Shown: positions 12,740-24,354, numbered from the stretch's first letter. The stretch: 64,000 bases of DNA from Mesocentrotus franciscanus (GCA_037976565.1 CP137679.1:4989710-5053709); one strand, 5' to 3'. Translations and numbers: made by a program. The notes: generated by a model not told the origin, from the sequence alone.

Positions 12740-13608
12740 GCGGAACGGCGGTGCTCGGGGGTGGGGCGAACCCCCTCACCTTTTTGAAAAAGTAATAGAA
12801 AGAAAGAAAGAATAGCGACCTGCCAGTGTCACAAATGAGATATCAAAATATGCATGCTCATCTGACCGTAATTTATTGCCTGAAACCCTGAGCTTCTTGG
12901 TGCTTCGCCCCCTGGACCCCACACCTATTAGTAAACTGCCTGTGTCACAAATAAGGTATCACAATATGCTCATCTGACTGTAATTAAATGCCTAAAACCC
13001 TTGAGATTCCGGGCTCTGCCCTGGACCCCATCAGGGCCCTAAGGCCAGCCATCTAACCATAATTTCTTGCCTAGAGCCCCTGAGCTTATGGGGGCTCCGC
13101 CCCCTGGACTCCACGCCTATTAGTAAACTGCCTGTGTCACAAATAAGTTATCACAATATGCTCATCTGACCGTAATTAAATGCCTAAAAACCTTGAGATT
13201 CCGGGGGCTCTGCCTGGACCCCATCAGGGCCCTAAGGCCAGCCCCTGGATGCTCATCTAACCGTGATTTCTTGCCTAAAGCCCTGAGCTTGTGGGGCTCC
13301 GCCCCTGGACCCCACGCCTGTTAGTAACCTGCATGTGTCACAAATAAGTTATCACAGTATGCTCATCTGACCGTAATTAAATGCCTAAAACCCTGAGCTT
13401 CCGGTGGCTCGGCCCCTGGATCCCATCAGGGCGCTACGACCGGCCCCTGAATGCTCATCTGACCGCGTAATTTATTCCCTCAAACCCTGAGCTTCTGGGG
13501 TTCCGCCCCTGTACCCCAAGCCAATTAGTAACCTGCAGGTGTCACAAACTAATAAGGTATCAAAATATGCTCATCTGACCGTAATTGAATGCGTAAGACC
13601 CTGAGCTT
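12740..13608. repeat. ~200-bp dimeric tandem repeat array
   Basis: GTGTCACAAA recurs near 12826, 12942, 13134, 13335 and 13539, so full units are about 192-204 bp and the first is short. Each unit has two ~100-bp halves sharing GCTCATCTGACCGTAATT, AAACCCTGAGCTT and GGGCTCCGCCCCTGGACCCC. One half ends in GGGCCCTAAGGCCAGCCCC, the other in ATTAGTAAACTGCCTGTG. Confidence 0.8.
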
Positions 13609-13680
13609 CAGGCGCGTAGCCAGGGGACGGTGGGGCAGTCGCCACCCCCAAAAAAGGCCAACAAGAGAGAGAGAGAGAGA
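13609..13680 (+). mobile_element. Isolated hAT-like transposon terminus
   Basis: CAGGCGCGTAGCCAGGGGAC is the type of end found on hAT elements. No matching opposite end (CTACGCGCCTG) is visible up to 17.5 kb, so this is a truncated end or one buried by later repeat expansion. Confidence 0.4.
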
Positions 13681-13721
13681 GAAGAGAAAAAATAAGAGGA
13701 CGTAGGAAGAAAAAGGAAAAG

Positions 13722-14345
13722 GAGTCGAGAACGGTACAACGAATCGTCTCCTTTCTCTAATAATTTAATGAAACGTCAAAGCTTGGGTGAAACTGATTTC
13801 AGACCAGGATTAAGAGTCGAGAACGGTACAACGAATTGTTCCTCTCTCTAATAATTTAATGAAACGTCAAGCTTCGCGCTTCGCGCGGGGGGAACTGAAT
13901 CGAGAACGGTACAACGAATCGTCTTCTTTCTCTAATAATTTAATGAAACGTCAAAGCTTCCCGCTTCGCGCGGGAGGGGAAAATTTAATTCAGACAAGGA
14001 TTAAGAGTCGAGAACGGTACAACGGATCGTCTTCTTTCTCTAATAATTTAATGAAACGTCAAAGCTTGGGTGAAACTGAATTCAGACCAGGATTTAGAGT
14101 CGAGAACGGTACAACGAATCGTTCCTCTCTCTAATAATTTAATGAAACGTCAAAGCTTCCTTCGCGCGGGAACTGAATCGAGAACGGTACAACGAATCGT
14201 CTTCTTTCTAATAATTTAATAAAAAGTCAAAGCTTCCGCGCTTCGCGCGGGAGGGTAAATTTAATTCAGACAAGGATTAAGAGTCGAGAACGGTACAACG
14301 GATCGTCTTCTTTCTCTAATAATTTAATGAAACGTCAAAGCTTCC
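13722..14345. repeat. ~100-bp tandem array, first block (GTCGAGAACGGTACAACGAA unit)
   Basis: Each unit reads GTCGAGAACGGTACAACGAA, TCGTC(T/C)TCTTTCTC, TAATAATTTAATGAAACGTC, often followed by the short self-complementary string CGCGCTTCGCGCG and AATTCAGACAAGGATTAAGA. Units vary in which optional segments they carry. Confidence 0.85.
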
Positions 14346-14379
14346 GGGGGAGAGGCGGCGCTCCCGGGGCAGGGGCACA

Positions 14380-15725
14380 GTGCCCTCCCACTTTTTAAGA
14401 ACCCCAAAGTGCCCTTTTTACATAGGAGAAATGTCCCTTTAACTTTGTAAAGTGCCCCTTTTACATAGGAAAAGTGCCCTTTACTTTGACAAGTGCCCTA
14501 TTAATTTTAAAAGTGCCCCTTCCCTTTCCACCTCTGATAAGTGCCCCTTTTATGTTGACACTTACCCTTTTCCTTCAACAAGTTCCCATTTTCCTTTGCA
14601 ATATTCTCATAAGTGCCCTTTTTAATCTCTAGTAAGTGCCCCTTTTCAGGTACGAAGCGCCCTTTTTCACTTTTGATAAGCGCCCTCTTCACCTCTGATA
14701 ACTGTCCTATTCAAATCTGAGAGGTGCCCCTTTTGCTTTGACAGGTGCCCCCTTTCCTTTGTAAGAAGTGCCCCTTCCTCTTTTAATAACTACCCTTTTT
14801 AACTCGTATAAACGCACCTTATCTTTTCACATGTGCCCCTTTCCTTTCTAATAAGTGCCTCTTTTCCTTATGATAAGTGCCCCATTAAAAGAGCCCTTCT
14901 CATAAATGCCCCTTTTACCTATGAAAATAGTTCCTTTTCATTCTCATAATAAGTGCCCTTTTTCATCTCTTGTAAATGACCCTATTCAATTCTGAGAGAT
15001 ACTCGTTTTACTTTGACAAGTACACCTTCCCCTTCTGATAAGTGCTCTTTTCATCTCTAATAAATGCCACTTTTATTTTGACACGTCTCCCTTTTCCTTC
15101 CTAATAAAAGCTCTTTTCCTTCTTATAAGTGCCCCTTCCCCTTCTCATGATTACCTCTTTTCATCTCTGATAAGTGCCTCGTTTATTTTAGCATGTGCCT
15201 CTTTTTCTTTTTAATAAGAGCCACTTCCCTCTTCTAATAAAAGCCCCCCTTTCACCTCCGATAAATGCACCTATTAAAATCTGATCGGTGCCCCTTTTTC
15301 AACAAATGCACATTTCCCTTTATTATTAGCGCCCATTTTCATTCTCATAAGTGCCTCTTTTCATATATGGTCAGTGCCCCTTTTCAGATGCGATAAGTGC
15401 TCCTTTTCACCTCTGATAATTACCAGTTTAACAATGATACGTGCCCCTTTTCTTTCTAATAAGGAACCTATCCCTTTTCATAAATGCCCCTTTTCACTTC
15501 TTATAAAAGCCCCTATCAAAATCTGATGGGTGCCTCTTTTCCGTCGACAAATGCCCATTTTCCATTCTCATAAGTGCCTCTTTGTTTAGGTGTAAGAAGT
15601 GCTCCATTTTCACCTCTGGTAATTAGCCTTTGTACTTTGACACGTGCTGCTTTTCTTTTCTAATCCCTTTTATCCCTTTTGGTAAGTGTCCCCTTTTCCT
15701 CTCATTATTAAACGTGCCCCTAATT
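14380..15725. repeat. AAGTGCCCCTTTT minisatellite
   Basis: Several dozen degenerate units of about 28-35 bp with core AAGTGCCCCTTTTCC and TCTGATAAGTGCC. It interrupts the ~100-bp array. Lys/Gly-rich reverse-strand open frames here are repeat artefacts. Confidence 0.85.
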
Positions 15726-16024
15726 TCCAGCGACTAAGAGCAATTTCCCCCAAAGCTCGCTCGCTACGCTCGCTCGCATCATAGATGTTATAATTATGTT
15801 ACTTATCAAAGGCCTTTTCAGTCTTCCGTTATGAGAATGTGTTTATAATCCCATCAGGATTGGGGTTTTCCTCTTTATAAGATGTACCGGTAATTTTTCG
15901 CGCTGCGACCTCACAAATCTTTAAAATTTTCCTCGCTCCTTTGCTCGCTCGCAAGTGAATTTTCAGACCATAGCATCCAACTGCAAAGTATGATGCTTAA
16001 CCAATATCTTATATGATGTATAAA
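15726..16024. other. Spacer between two repeat arrays
   Basis: Contains two blocks rich in GCTCGCTCGC near 15755 and 15935. Otherwise non-repetitive and without an exon. Confidence 0.5.
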
Positions 16025-16465
16025 GAAAACAAATATTAAAATCACCCTGATAATGTAATCACAATATAGGGTATATACCAATGTTTAAAAACTTGTATCT
16101 TTTCGCTTTGAGATTTCCCTTTGAAGGTGCCCTTTTTCCAGAAAGTGCCCTTTTTGTTGGTGCCCCACTTTGATCGCTCCGCCGCCTCTGTCCGGGAAAG
16201 TGAATCGAGAACGGTACAACGAATCGTCTTCTTTCTCTAATAATTTAAGAGAAACAAATATTAAAATCACCCCTGATAATGTAATCACAATATAGGGGTA
16301 TATCAATGTTTAAAAACTTGTATCTTTCGCTTTGAGATTTCCCGAAGGTGCCCTTTCCAGAAAGTGCCTTTGTTGGTGCCCCACTTGGAAGTCGCCCGCC
16401 GCCCTGTCCGGGGAAAGTGAATCGAGAACGGTACAACGAATCGTCTTCTTCTCTAATAATTTAAT
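16025..16465. repeat. ~228-bp tandem duplication
   Basis: The segment from AAACAAATATTAAAATCACC through AAGGTGCCC, TTGTTGGTGCCCCACTT and TCTAATAATTTAA occurs twice back to back. The second copy carries several single-base losses. Confidence 0.8.
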
Positions 16466-17278
16466 GAAACGTCAAAGCTTCCGCGCTTCGCGCGGGAGGG
16501 GTTGAAACTGAATTCAGACAAGAAATAAGAGTCGAGAACGGTAGAACGCATCGTCCTCTTTTCTAATATTTAATGAAACCTGCCAGCTTCGCGCGGGAGG
16601 GGAAACTGAATTCAGACAAGGATTAAGAGTCGAGAACGGTACAACGAATCGTCTTCTTTCTAATAATTTAATGAAACGTCAAAGCTTCCGCGCTTCGCGC
16701 GAGGGGTTGAAACTGAATTCAGACAAGAAATAAGAGTCGAGAACGGTAGAACGCATCGTCCTCTTTTCTAATATTTAATGAAACTCAGCTTCGCGCTTCG
16801 CGCGGAGGGGAAACTGAATTCAGACAAGGATTAAGAGTCGAGAACAGTACAACGAATCGTCTTCTTTCTCTAATAATTAAATGAAACGTCAAAGCTTCGC
16901 GCTTCGCGCGGAAGGGGGGACTGAATTCAGACAAGGATTAAGAGTCGAGAACGGTACAACGATCGTCTTCTTTCTAATAATTTAATGAAACGTCAGCTTC
17001 TGCGCTTCGCGCGGGGGGAAATTTAATTCAGACAAGGATTAAGAGTCGAGAACGGTACAACGAATCGTCTTCTTTCTCTAATTTAATGAAACGTCAAAGC
17101 TTCCAGGGGAAGTGAATCGAGAACGGTATAACGAATCGTCTTCTTTCTCTAATAATTTAATGAAACGTCAAAGCTTCTGCGCTTCGCGCGAGAGGGGGAA
17201 ACTCAATTCAGACAAGGATTAAGAGTCGAGAACGGTACAACGAATCGTCTTCTTTCTCTAATAATTTAACGAAACGTC
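16200..17278. repeat. ~100-bp tandem array, second block
   Basis: Same GTCGAGAACGGTACAACGAA unit as the block at 13722-14345, about ten copies, most with the CGCGCTTCGCGCG segment. Some units share private changes (GGTAGAACGCATCGTCCTC), pointing to duplication of multi-unit blocks. Confidence 0.85.
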
Positions 17279-17470
17279 TCAAACCCAAAAATACGGTCCT
17301 ATCACGCGAATGAGAACTTCTATCGTTTTTGTGATTATTATTATCCTTGTGATATCATCCTCATCTACATGCCCCCCCCCCCTATAACAAAAATACGGCC
17401 CTTTCACGCGAATGACATCTTCTATCGTTTTGGTGATTATTATCCTTGCCATACATTATCATCCTCATTT
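17279..17470. repeat. ~110-bp tandem repeat, right block
   Basis: Two units of the sequence found at 12229-12460, with CACGCGAATGAGAACTTCTA, TCGTTTTTGTGATTATTA and a C run. Confidence 0.7.
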
Positions 17471-17589
17471 ACATGAACCACAACCAAAAAAGGGATAATC
17501 ATCAGAATATTCATGATGGATTCCGATTTATCAAATTGTCTCCGATGTATTTCAGCGTTATATTGCGAAGAAGAACAAGAATGTATGTC

Positions 17590-17930
17590 AATACATCCAG
17601 TGGCGGATCCAGGCCCGGGCCCCGGGCCCTCCCTAGCAAAAAACAGGTAAAAACACCTTTTGAAGAAAAAGAAGATGGGCCCCCCTGGCGCCCAAGGGGT
17701 GGGGATGCCCCAAAAAAAAAGTGTGCTCACTACCCTGGCGCCCAAGGGGTGGTGGCGGTGGAAAAAATAACTCTTCCCGGATGGAAAACCTTTTTCGGGT
17801 GCCAAAAAAATTGTGCTCACAACCCCCACTGAGCAAAAAATCGACCGGCACGATTTTCAAATTTTTCGCACGAAGTGGGCGCCTTTAGGCCCCTCCCTTG
17901 CCGCCGGCTGGATCCGCCCCTGAATACATC
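17590..17930. mobile_element. hAT-type MITE, copy 1, with perfect 8-bp target duplication
   Basis: The 325-bp element at 17598-17922 begins CAGTGGCGGATCCAGG and ends CTGGATCCGCCCCTG, imperfect inverted termini of hAT type. It is flanked by AATACATC on both sides (17590-17597 and 17923-17930), an 8-bp duplication as hAT transposases make. Open frames on both strands run through it but encode nothing recognisable. A second copy is at 44363-44717. Confidence 0.9.
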
Positions 17931-18245
17931 TACATTACTTTATCTTTTCACTTGACAGTGGACAGTGCCATTCTCTCAGTTTGAGAAATGGGTAAGAAGG
18001 TCCAATGTCAACTTGAAGATTATCAGTCTGGACAGCAAAAACAAATGCTTTTCAATATGCGTTTAGTGGGCATACCATAATGGCATTTAAAAAATAGTGT
18101 GAATTGTTCTACTCACCAGGCCGCATAATAATAGGCCTATCAAATTTGAAAGTTAGATTATTTCGAGCTTCACAATAATATGCAGTTGTTGTTTTTATTT
18201 TTATTGTATTTGTGTGCATCCAATTCACTTAGGGCTTAGGCCCAA
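17931..18245. other. No gene recognised
   Basis: Unique AT-rich sequence between the hAT MITE and a GA tract. Confidence 0.5.
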
Positions 18246-18494
18246 TCTCAATTCCAGAAAGAGAGAGAAAGAAAGTTTGAGATAAAGAAAGATGAATGAG
18301 AAATAATTGAGAGAGATAGGTCGAGAGAGAGAGGGAAAGAGAGAGAGAGAGCGAGGGGAAAGAGAGAGAGAGAGGGAGAGAGAGAGAGAGGGGGTGAGAG
18401 AGGGAGAGAGAGAGTAACAGGATAGTGAGGGATCAATAGAGAGAGAGAGAGAGAAGGGATAGTCAGGAGAGAGAGTGAGAGAGAAAAGGGATAC

Positions 18495-18525
<31 letters not shown>

Positions 18526-18925
18526 TGCAAGCATGTGGAGATCGAATTCGAGAGGGAAAAGGTGAAAGGGGTACAGAAAGAAGAGAGAGAGAGAGAAATA
18601 GTGAGAGAAAGAAAGAGGAAGGGGATGAGTGATAAATTAAAGAGAGAAGCGATGAGAGAGAGAGAGAGAGAGACAGAAATATACATCGAAAGAGAAATAA
18701 ATAGAGAAAGAGTAGAATGGTATGGGGTAGAGAAATAAAGAGAGAGGGAGAGGGAGAGAGAAGGGATAGAGAAGAGAGAGAGAGAGAAGGGATAGAGAAG
18801 AGAGAGACAGAGAGAGAGAGGAGAGAAGAGAGAGGAGAGAAGGGATATCGAAGAGAGAAAGAGAGAGAGAGAGAGGAGGGGGGGATGAGAGGGATATAGA
18901 AGGAAAGAGAGAGAGAGAGAATATC
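18246..18925. repeat. Long GA microsatellite tract
   Basis: About 680 bp of GA/GGGA-rich sequence. It produces long Ser/Leu frames on one strand and Glu/Arg frames on the other, none of which is a gene. Confidence 0.95.
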
Positions 18926-18946
18926 AAGTGAGAGTAACATAGGTCC

Positions 18947-18983
18947 ACGGCTATAGAAAGAGAGACTCTCTTTCTATAGCCGT
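18947..18983. repeat. Perfect 18-bp palindrome with 1-nt centre
   Basis: The arm ACGGCTATAGAAAGAGAG is followed by one A and then its exact complement. It sits directly at the end of the GA tract. Confidence 0.85.
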
Positions 18984-18989
18984 ATAGTA

Positions 18990-20255
18990 TACATTATATA
19001 CGGAAAGGGAGATATTAGTCCAAAACACGTGTAGCAATTCACGAATCACTGACCTCTCTGACCTCTACCCGAGGTCCGAGTGGCAGAACAACATTCCTCA
19101 ATAAGGGATGATCTCAAAATAAGAATGTGCAGTACATGATTGACTGTTGGGGAAAACGTCAAGTCGACCTAATTATTGATTATTAAATCTTTGTTTGTAT
19201 GATTAAACGTATCTTCTTCTTTTTAAATAAAGAAATAAAAATAAATAATGTTACGTTCTGTCTATAAATGATTACCCAAAACTGTCCCTGTACAACGACT
19301 TTGCGGGGTATATTGAGATCATCCCCGAAATACATGTGCTCAGAAAATGCAAGCCTGGGATGCGTCTTCGGGCCAAGCCAACGCACATACTATACTACAC
19401 TGCACTGGGCCTGGGATCAATGCCAGCGTGTCAATGCACAATCACTCCCACAACATACAGACACGGCCCGTTCGTTCACAGAGCTGGCGAAACAGCATAG
19501 CCGAGTCATAACAAATGCATTTCAATTTGAAAACACAGAAACGATTAAGAGATGGAAATGGAAAAATAAGTTAAAGAGAACAACACTGAATATTCCGGCA
19601 GGACTGAGCATGAAATGCATAGATTTACGTACTGAATTAAGTACAGTAATTGCAGTAAAGATGGCGGCCTGATCGATTATAAAATTATATATTACGATTA
19701 CAGTGTACAGACAAGTATTTTTCTTTTTAATTAACGAGACAGAATAAAAATCATACACTAAGGCAACTTGACTTAAAAAATTATCTTCATGATTATATAT
19801 ATTTGATTAGTCTGGTAATATGATTTGGTGTCAAAACATGTTAATTATTACACTTTGACAATAGTGTTATATATGTGTTATGCTCTTCAGATGACATGTA
19901 AATTTTCGAACTGAGAGGGAGCTATACCAAATTTACCGGGAGCACCGGTAAATTTTTTTATTTTAAAATTTTTTTCTCCAAATCAAAAGTGTTTTAGAGC
20001 CCAATTTTGTTAGAGTTGAGTGTTCTAACACTAGGCTTCACAATGATAATGAAAATTTTAAATTTCATGATCCACAAAAATTGAAATATTCCCAAAACTT
20101 TGTATTACCTTTAATACATTTTATTCCAATGCAATAGAAAAGGTAAGAAATCACGTTACACGCTTAATATAGGAGGGCTACAGCGTAAGCATGAAAATAA
20201 ACAGAATAAAAAGATGAGCCACAGAGTACGTAAATAGAAAAAAAAAGGGATGGGT
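18990..20255. other. No gene recognised
   Basis: A 134-codon frame (19268-19672) has mixed composition but no recognisable domain and no clear acceptor or donor. A small inverted repeat (ATTTACCGG..CCGGTAAAT) lies near 19930-19955. Confidence 0.4.
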
Positions 20256-20450
20256 GATGTAGAGTGAAGACAGGCATGACAGGGGTCAGAGTGGCGACAA
20301 TTATGAAATGGAATGTCCAGAGTTTAAAGGAGGAAGAAGCAGAATGGATAGCTGTGAGGATGAAAGGAAAGGAGAGTGAGACAAAGAAAGAGAAATGGGG
20401 AGGGAAAGAAAAGATATTGAGAGAGAAAGAGGGGAGGAAATTAGAGAGAC

Positions 20451-20481
<31 letters not shown>

Positions 20482-20512
20482 CAGAGAGACAGAAAGAGTG
20501 GAGACTCGCATG
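20256..20512. repeat. GA/GACA microsatellite
   Basis: GAGACAGA repeats with purine-rich flanks. Confidence 0.85.
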
Positions 20513-22848
20513 TGAAATTGAATGGGAAGTCATATTTATGTCCTTCTCTTTGACAATATGGTAAATGATAAACAAATAGAACTGAACAGTAAATAATATC
20601 AAAGCAGAAAGAGTCGAACCCCCCAAAAAAAAAAAAAAATCGAACAAACAAACAACAACAACAACAAAAACACAAATAAATGCTTGAGCTGGGAACGCCC
20701 ATTACACACAAGGGCAAATTACTGTAAAAAACTGTTGGGGGATATGTTCACTTGAATCAAATGTAAATAAGAACTATTGCTTTAATGCACGACAGAGACA
20801 GATAGAAATAAAATACGGGGACGTCAAACCGTATCACCAGACCACCAGGCAGATGTTATGTCTTTCAAATACCCCCATGTCCTTTACAATTCAGGCATTG
20901 TGAAGAAAATGTATTATATTTGATTATTAGTTTACATCGTGGAGAAGACAGATCACAATAGGAAAACATCGACAGACTTTGCACGTTTCATTCCGTAGAT
21001 GACCTTCAGCTGAATGCATGATATATCTTACAAGATCAACAGCAAAGTGAATTGGTCTCATATACTGCGATTTAGTCGCAAATTGAGACATAATCGAATT
21101 CATGCGCATATAGTATATTCCTTCGAGGGATGCGTGGGCAAATTTGCTATACAATCCTGTTAAATCATGTATGAATATCATTCCGTATGTTTAGCCTGTT
21201 ATATTCATCTATATATATCCTGTCATCAACCTGTCTCCATGGTCACTTGACATATTTATTCGAACTCCTTGTAATTTGTAGATCTATACAGTTTCTACCC
21301 TCTTCTCCCCCTTTCCAATTCTCTCTCTATCTCTCTCTCTCTTCCTCTACTTCTCTCCATTTCTCTCCCGTTTCTCTCTCTGCTCTTCTTTCCCTTTATC
21401 CATTTCTTTCTACTTTTCTTTCTGATTTCTCTCTCTCACACACTTTCTTTCCATTTTCTCCGTTCTCTTTGCACTATCTCTCTCTCCTTTTCTCTGTCTC
21501 TATCTTGATATATCCTTTCCTTATATATTTTTTTAAATACGAACAAATTGCGAGAGAGTCCCTTCAAAGAATCGAGGCAATAATTCATGCAGCATGATTT
21601 GATATTTGGTCATTCTTATCTCCAGATCCTACCCAGTCAGCTGCAAACTAATGTATACTAATTTGCACAACAGATGTTTAAATGGGTCACCCGAGATATA
21701 TTCAGTATATATATAGGAACTTCCTTAACGTGTTATGTTTTTATTCTGCAGCAAAAGCGTAAGTTATGTTATGAACATGAAGTCGATAAATGTCTTACAA
21801 GTTTTATTTTAGATGTCTTGCAGAGTTACATATTTTGCTTTGATTTTAAGTGACATGTAGTGAATGTAGAGCATACCATGAGAGGTTCTAGAAGCATCAT
21901 TGGAGGGGGGGGGGACTTAGGAGTATTTGCTTTCATGTTTACTTGTGTTTTTGTCTAAAGTCATTATGGTCAATACATTTTTTAGGGGGGATGTTGAGCA
22001 ACCAAAAGTACCCCTACACTCTTCTACCTAGTACCTATACTTCGACGCCGACGGTTTACAATGGGTTTTTCCAGTATAGTGTAAATGGTAGACCAAAAGA
22101 TTTGACGAATTTTCATGGTGTTGGGGACATGTTAATGGGCCTATTACCTATATTTTAATTGACTTTTTTCGATGCCTTAATGACTTAATTCTGCTTGTCA
22201 GATGATACTTGACATTTTGTATTTCTTTTAAAAAGATGTCAATCACTTTATTTGCATTGCTTTTTAAAAGTACTTTGTGTTTCTTGATTTTGAGGCTCGT
22301 ACGTCCGGTGTTCCAAAAGTCCTATTGTCTTTAATTTATAGCTTGGCATAACACCACATCGCTTTGCGACATATAAATTTGACGGAACAGAAACTGTTGA
22401 ATCCATGGACTTACTTTTGCATTTTTAAGAGCAATCTTTAAATTGACTCACGAGGATTCTCTTGGCTATATCTGTATTCGTCAAGGTTTTTAAAAATCTT
22501 ATCAGCGGTGGGGAATTGCCCCTTTTGACCATTAAAAGTTGCTAGTGATGATCATTCACAATAAAACATATATAAAAAAATAACATACGAAAGAGCAATC
22601 TAATGTATTATACGCAATAGGCTGAACATGTCATTAAAACGGATAGCGTGGGGGAGTTTATTAACACAAGATCTCACAACTATGATGGCCATTAAAGCTG
22701 ATGCTGAAGTCAATCAGGATGTTAGCGCAAGAATAGGGCATCATTAAGGCCGCCAAATTAACAAATCAATAACTTCATCGTGACAGGCTGAGGCACTGAC
22801 ATTTCAAATAGTTGTACGGAAATCGCTTCTACCACCATTGCTCCGCGA
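20513..22848. other. No gene recognised; CT tract inside
   Basis: CT-rich run at about 21310-21510. An 84-codon reverse frame at 20927-21181 has balanced composition but no family I recognise. The rest is unique AT-rich sequence. Confidence 0.45.
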
Positions 22849-22986
22849 TAATACCCCAGTCACACTAACGACAAAGAAACACAAGACCGACACCAGACCA
22901 GACAAAGAATTACATTACCCCGAACGGCGTAGTATCGGTCGGTTTGAGTCGGTGTGAAGTCGGTTTCATGGTGTGACTCGGGTATA
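22849..22986. mobile_element. Small inverted-repeat MITE, family A, copy 2
   Basis: Left end TAATACCCCAGTCACAC, right end GTGTGACTCGGGTATAAC, interior TCGGTCGGTTTGAGTCGGTG. Cleaner ends than copy 1 at 1484-1626. Confidence 0.7.
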
Positions 22987-23509
22987 ACCTAATTCCTGAT
23001 TTCAACCCCGGCCCTAACACTCTAAGCTTGAACAGAAAACCTAAACCTAAACCTAAACCTAAACTAAAATCAAACTGCAGCCCCAAGCCTAACTCTATAC
23101 TTTTGACAAAATAAAGCCCGGAGTAATTGTCGCAGAAGCATTTGTCGGATCACATTTGAAAGACAATGGCGGATACAAAGAAGCTATCATAGTATCGCGC
23201 CACGGTTATAAATTTGATACATTGTGATTTGAGCAAATGCCTTTTACTTATCCTATCCACGATTCGTCGGCTGCCTGCAAGAAAGCCTTAACTCTCATTA
23301 AAAGTATATAGCTGTTACGTCCTTCTTGCGGACAGGCGACGGTTTCATCTAATTAATTTAATCTTAACCCAATTCGTCATGATCATTTCAAGATTCAAGA
23401 TTCAGAAGATATTTATTTCCTTCTTATAATAAAATGAATCCGTATACAAAATGGAATTTACAGGTAATTCATGACAAGTTCAAGATTCATGACACACATG
23501 CACACGCGC

Positions 23510-23640
23510 ACGCACGCACACACATAATGATAATGATAATGAATATAATAATAACAATAATAATAATAACAATAACAATGATTATGATAACTGCAATAAC
23601 AATAATGACTAAAATAACTATAATAATTATTTTGTTTACC
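23510..23640. repeat. CA and ATA/ATG microsatellites
   Basis: A short CA/CG run, then (ATA)n with ATG and ACA interruptions. Confidence 0.8.
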
Positions 23641-23689
23641 CAGAGAAGCCTCATCAGCTTCAATGCTGTATTTTCTGAGGGCCCTGCAA

Positions 23690-23850
23690 TTATTATTACC
23701 CCATTAATTGCCAGGTACACTTACACCTGGGTGGAGAGTGGCAAATGTGGATAAATGTCTTGCTAAAGGACGTTAGCGCTGGGCTGGGGTTCGAACCCCT
23801 AACTCTTGGATTTAGAGTCATGTGAATGAACCACTATACCACGACACTTT
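23690..23850 (-). mobile_element. tRNA-derived SINE, minus strand
   Basis: Reversed B box GGGGTTCGAACCCC, reversed 5' end CCACTATACCACGACAC, and the body block CACCTGGGTGGAGAGTGGCA. The B box is fully palindromic here. Confidence 0.75.
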
Positions 23851-24345
23851 CGCATTGAAAATGAATATGACTGGATAAAGAGAACGACTGCATCATTTAT
23901 TTTCTATTTTTGTCATCCAGATATACAGAAGTTAGAACACGTTCAATAGCGACGCAACCACTTGAGGCATTTTAAGTGGATTACGGTATCTGTTATTCAT
24001 GAAAATAGATATGCAGAAGTGATAAGCAGGTTGTCAAAGGCATTGCGTGGAATGATGAGATAATAAATGCGATCACCAATCGCACGGAGAGAACGAGAGA
24101 GAGAGAGAGAAAGATATACGTACAGAGATTAACTATTTGTGCCCACGCAATAGACACAAATCCTAGCCATAAAGTAATTTATTCATTTCACCTTTACCTA
24201 TGAGTGGAGAGCTCAGAATGAAGTTGTTACTTTGTTATTCAATCGCACTTGAGTCGCCTGCGTATAAAGACGGATAAATTTGCGCCTTTCCGCATCACTT
24301 GGTGATCCCTTGTTTCCCGCGCTTTCTCTCTCCAGAGCACAGCTC

Positions 24346-24354
24346 TATAAAAAG
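24346..24354 (+). promoter_or_regulatory. Candidate TATA-type core promoter
   Basis: CTATAAAAAGG is a near-ideal TATA box. About 30 nt downstream the sequence passes through CGATTGGTGCATCTATTCAT, where a start site would fall, then an unrepetitive stretch with only a 14-codon ATG frame. A consensus-like donor (AAAG|GTAAAA) occurs near 24605. This is what a promoter with a non-coding first exon would look like. The next + strand coding exon in the window is that of synaptotagmin, 17 kb away. The link is inference only. Confidence 0.35.

Noticed and set aside
13859..14134. 91-codon frame with repeated Arg/Ser motifs
   Set aside because: The protein repeat mirrors the ~100-bp DNA repeat; no start or splice evidence.
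14507..14692. Lys/Gly-rich reverse-strand frame
   Set aside because: Translation of the AAGTGCCCC minisatellite.
17440..17860. Open frames of 128-129 codons on both strands
   Set aside because: They run straight through the hAT MITE and its flanks and match no protein family.
18225..18948. Long Ser/Leu and Glu/Arg open frames on both strands
   Set aside because: They are translations of a GA microsatellite; the same applies to frames at 1880-2419, 6923-7303, 27982-28400, 35582-36580 and 39168-39694.
19268..19672. 134-codon open frame of mixed composition
   Set aside because: No domain or splice context recognised; ending near AAGATGGCGGC is not enough to call an exon.
23035..23066. CCTAAA repeats that recall telomeric DNA
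   Set aside because: The unit is CCTAAA, not the CCCTAA expected for animal telomeres, and only about four copies occur.
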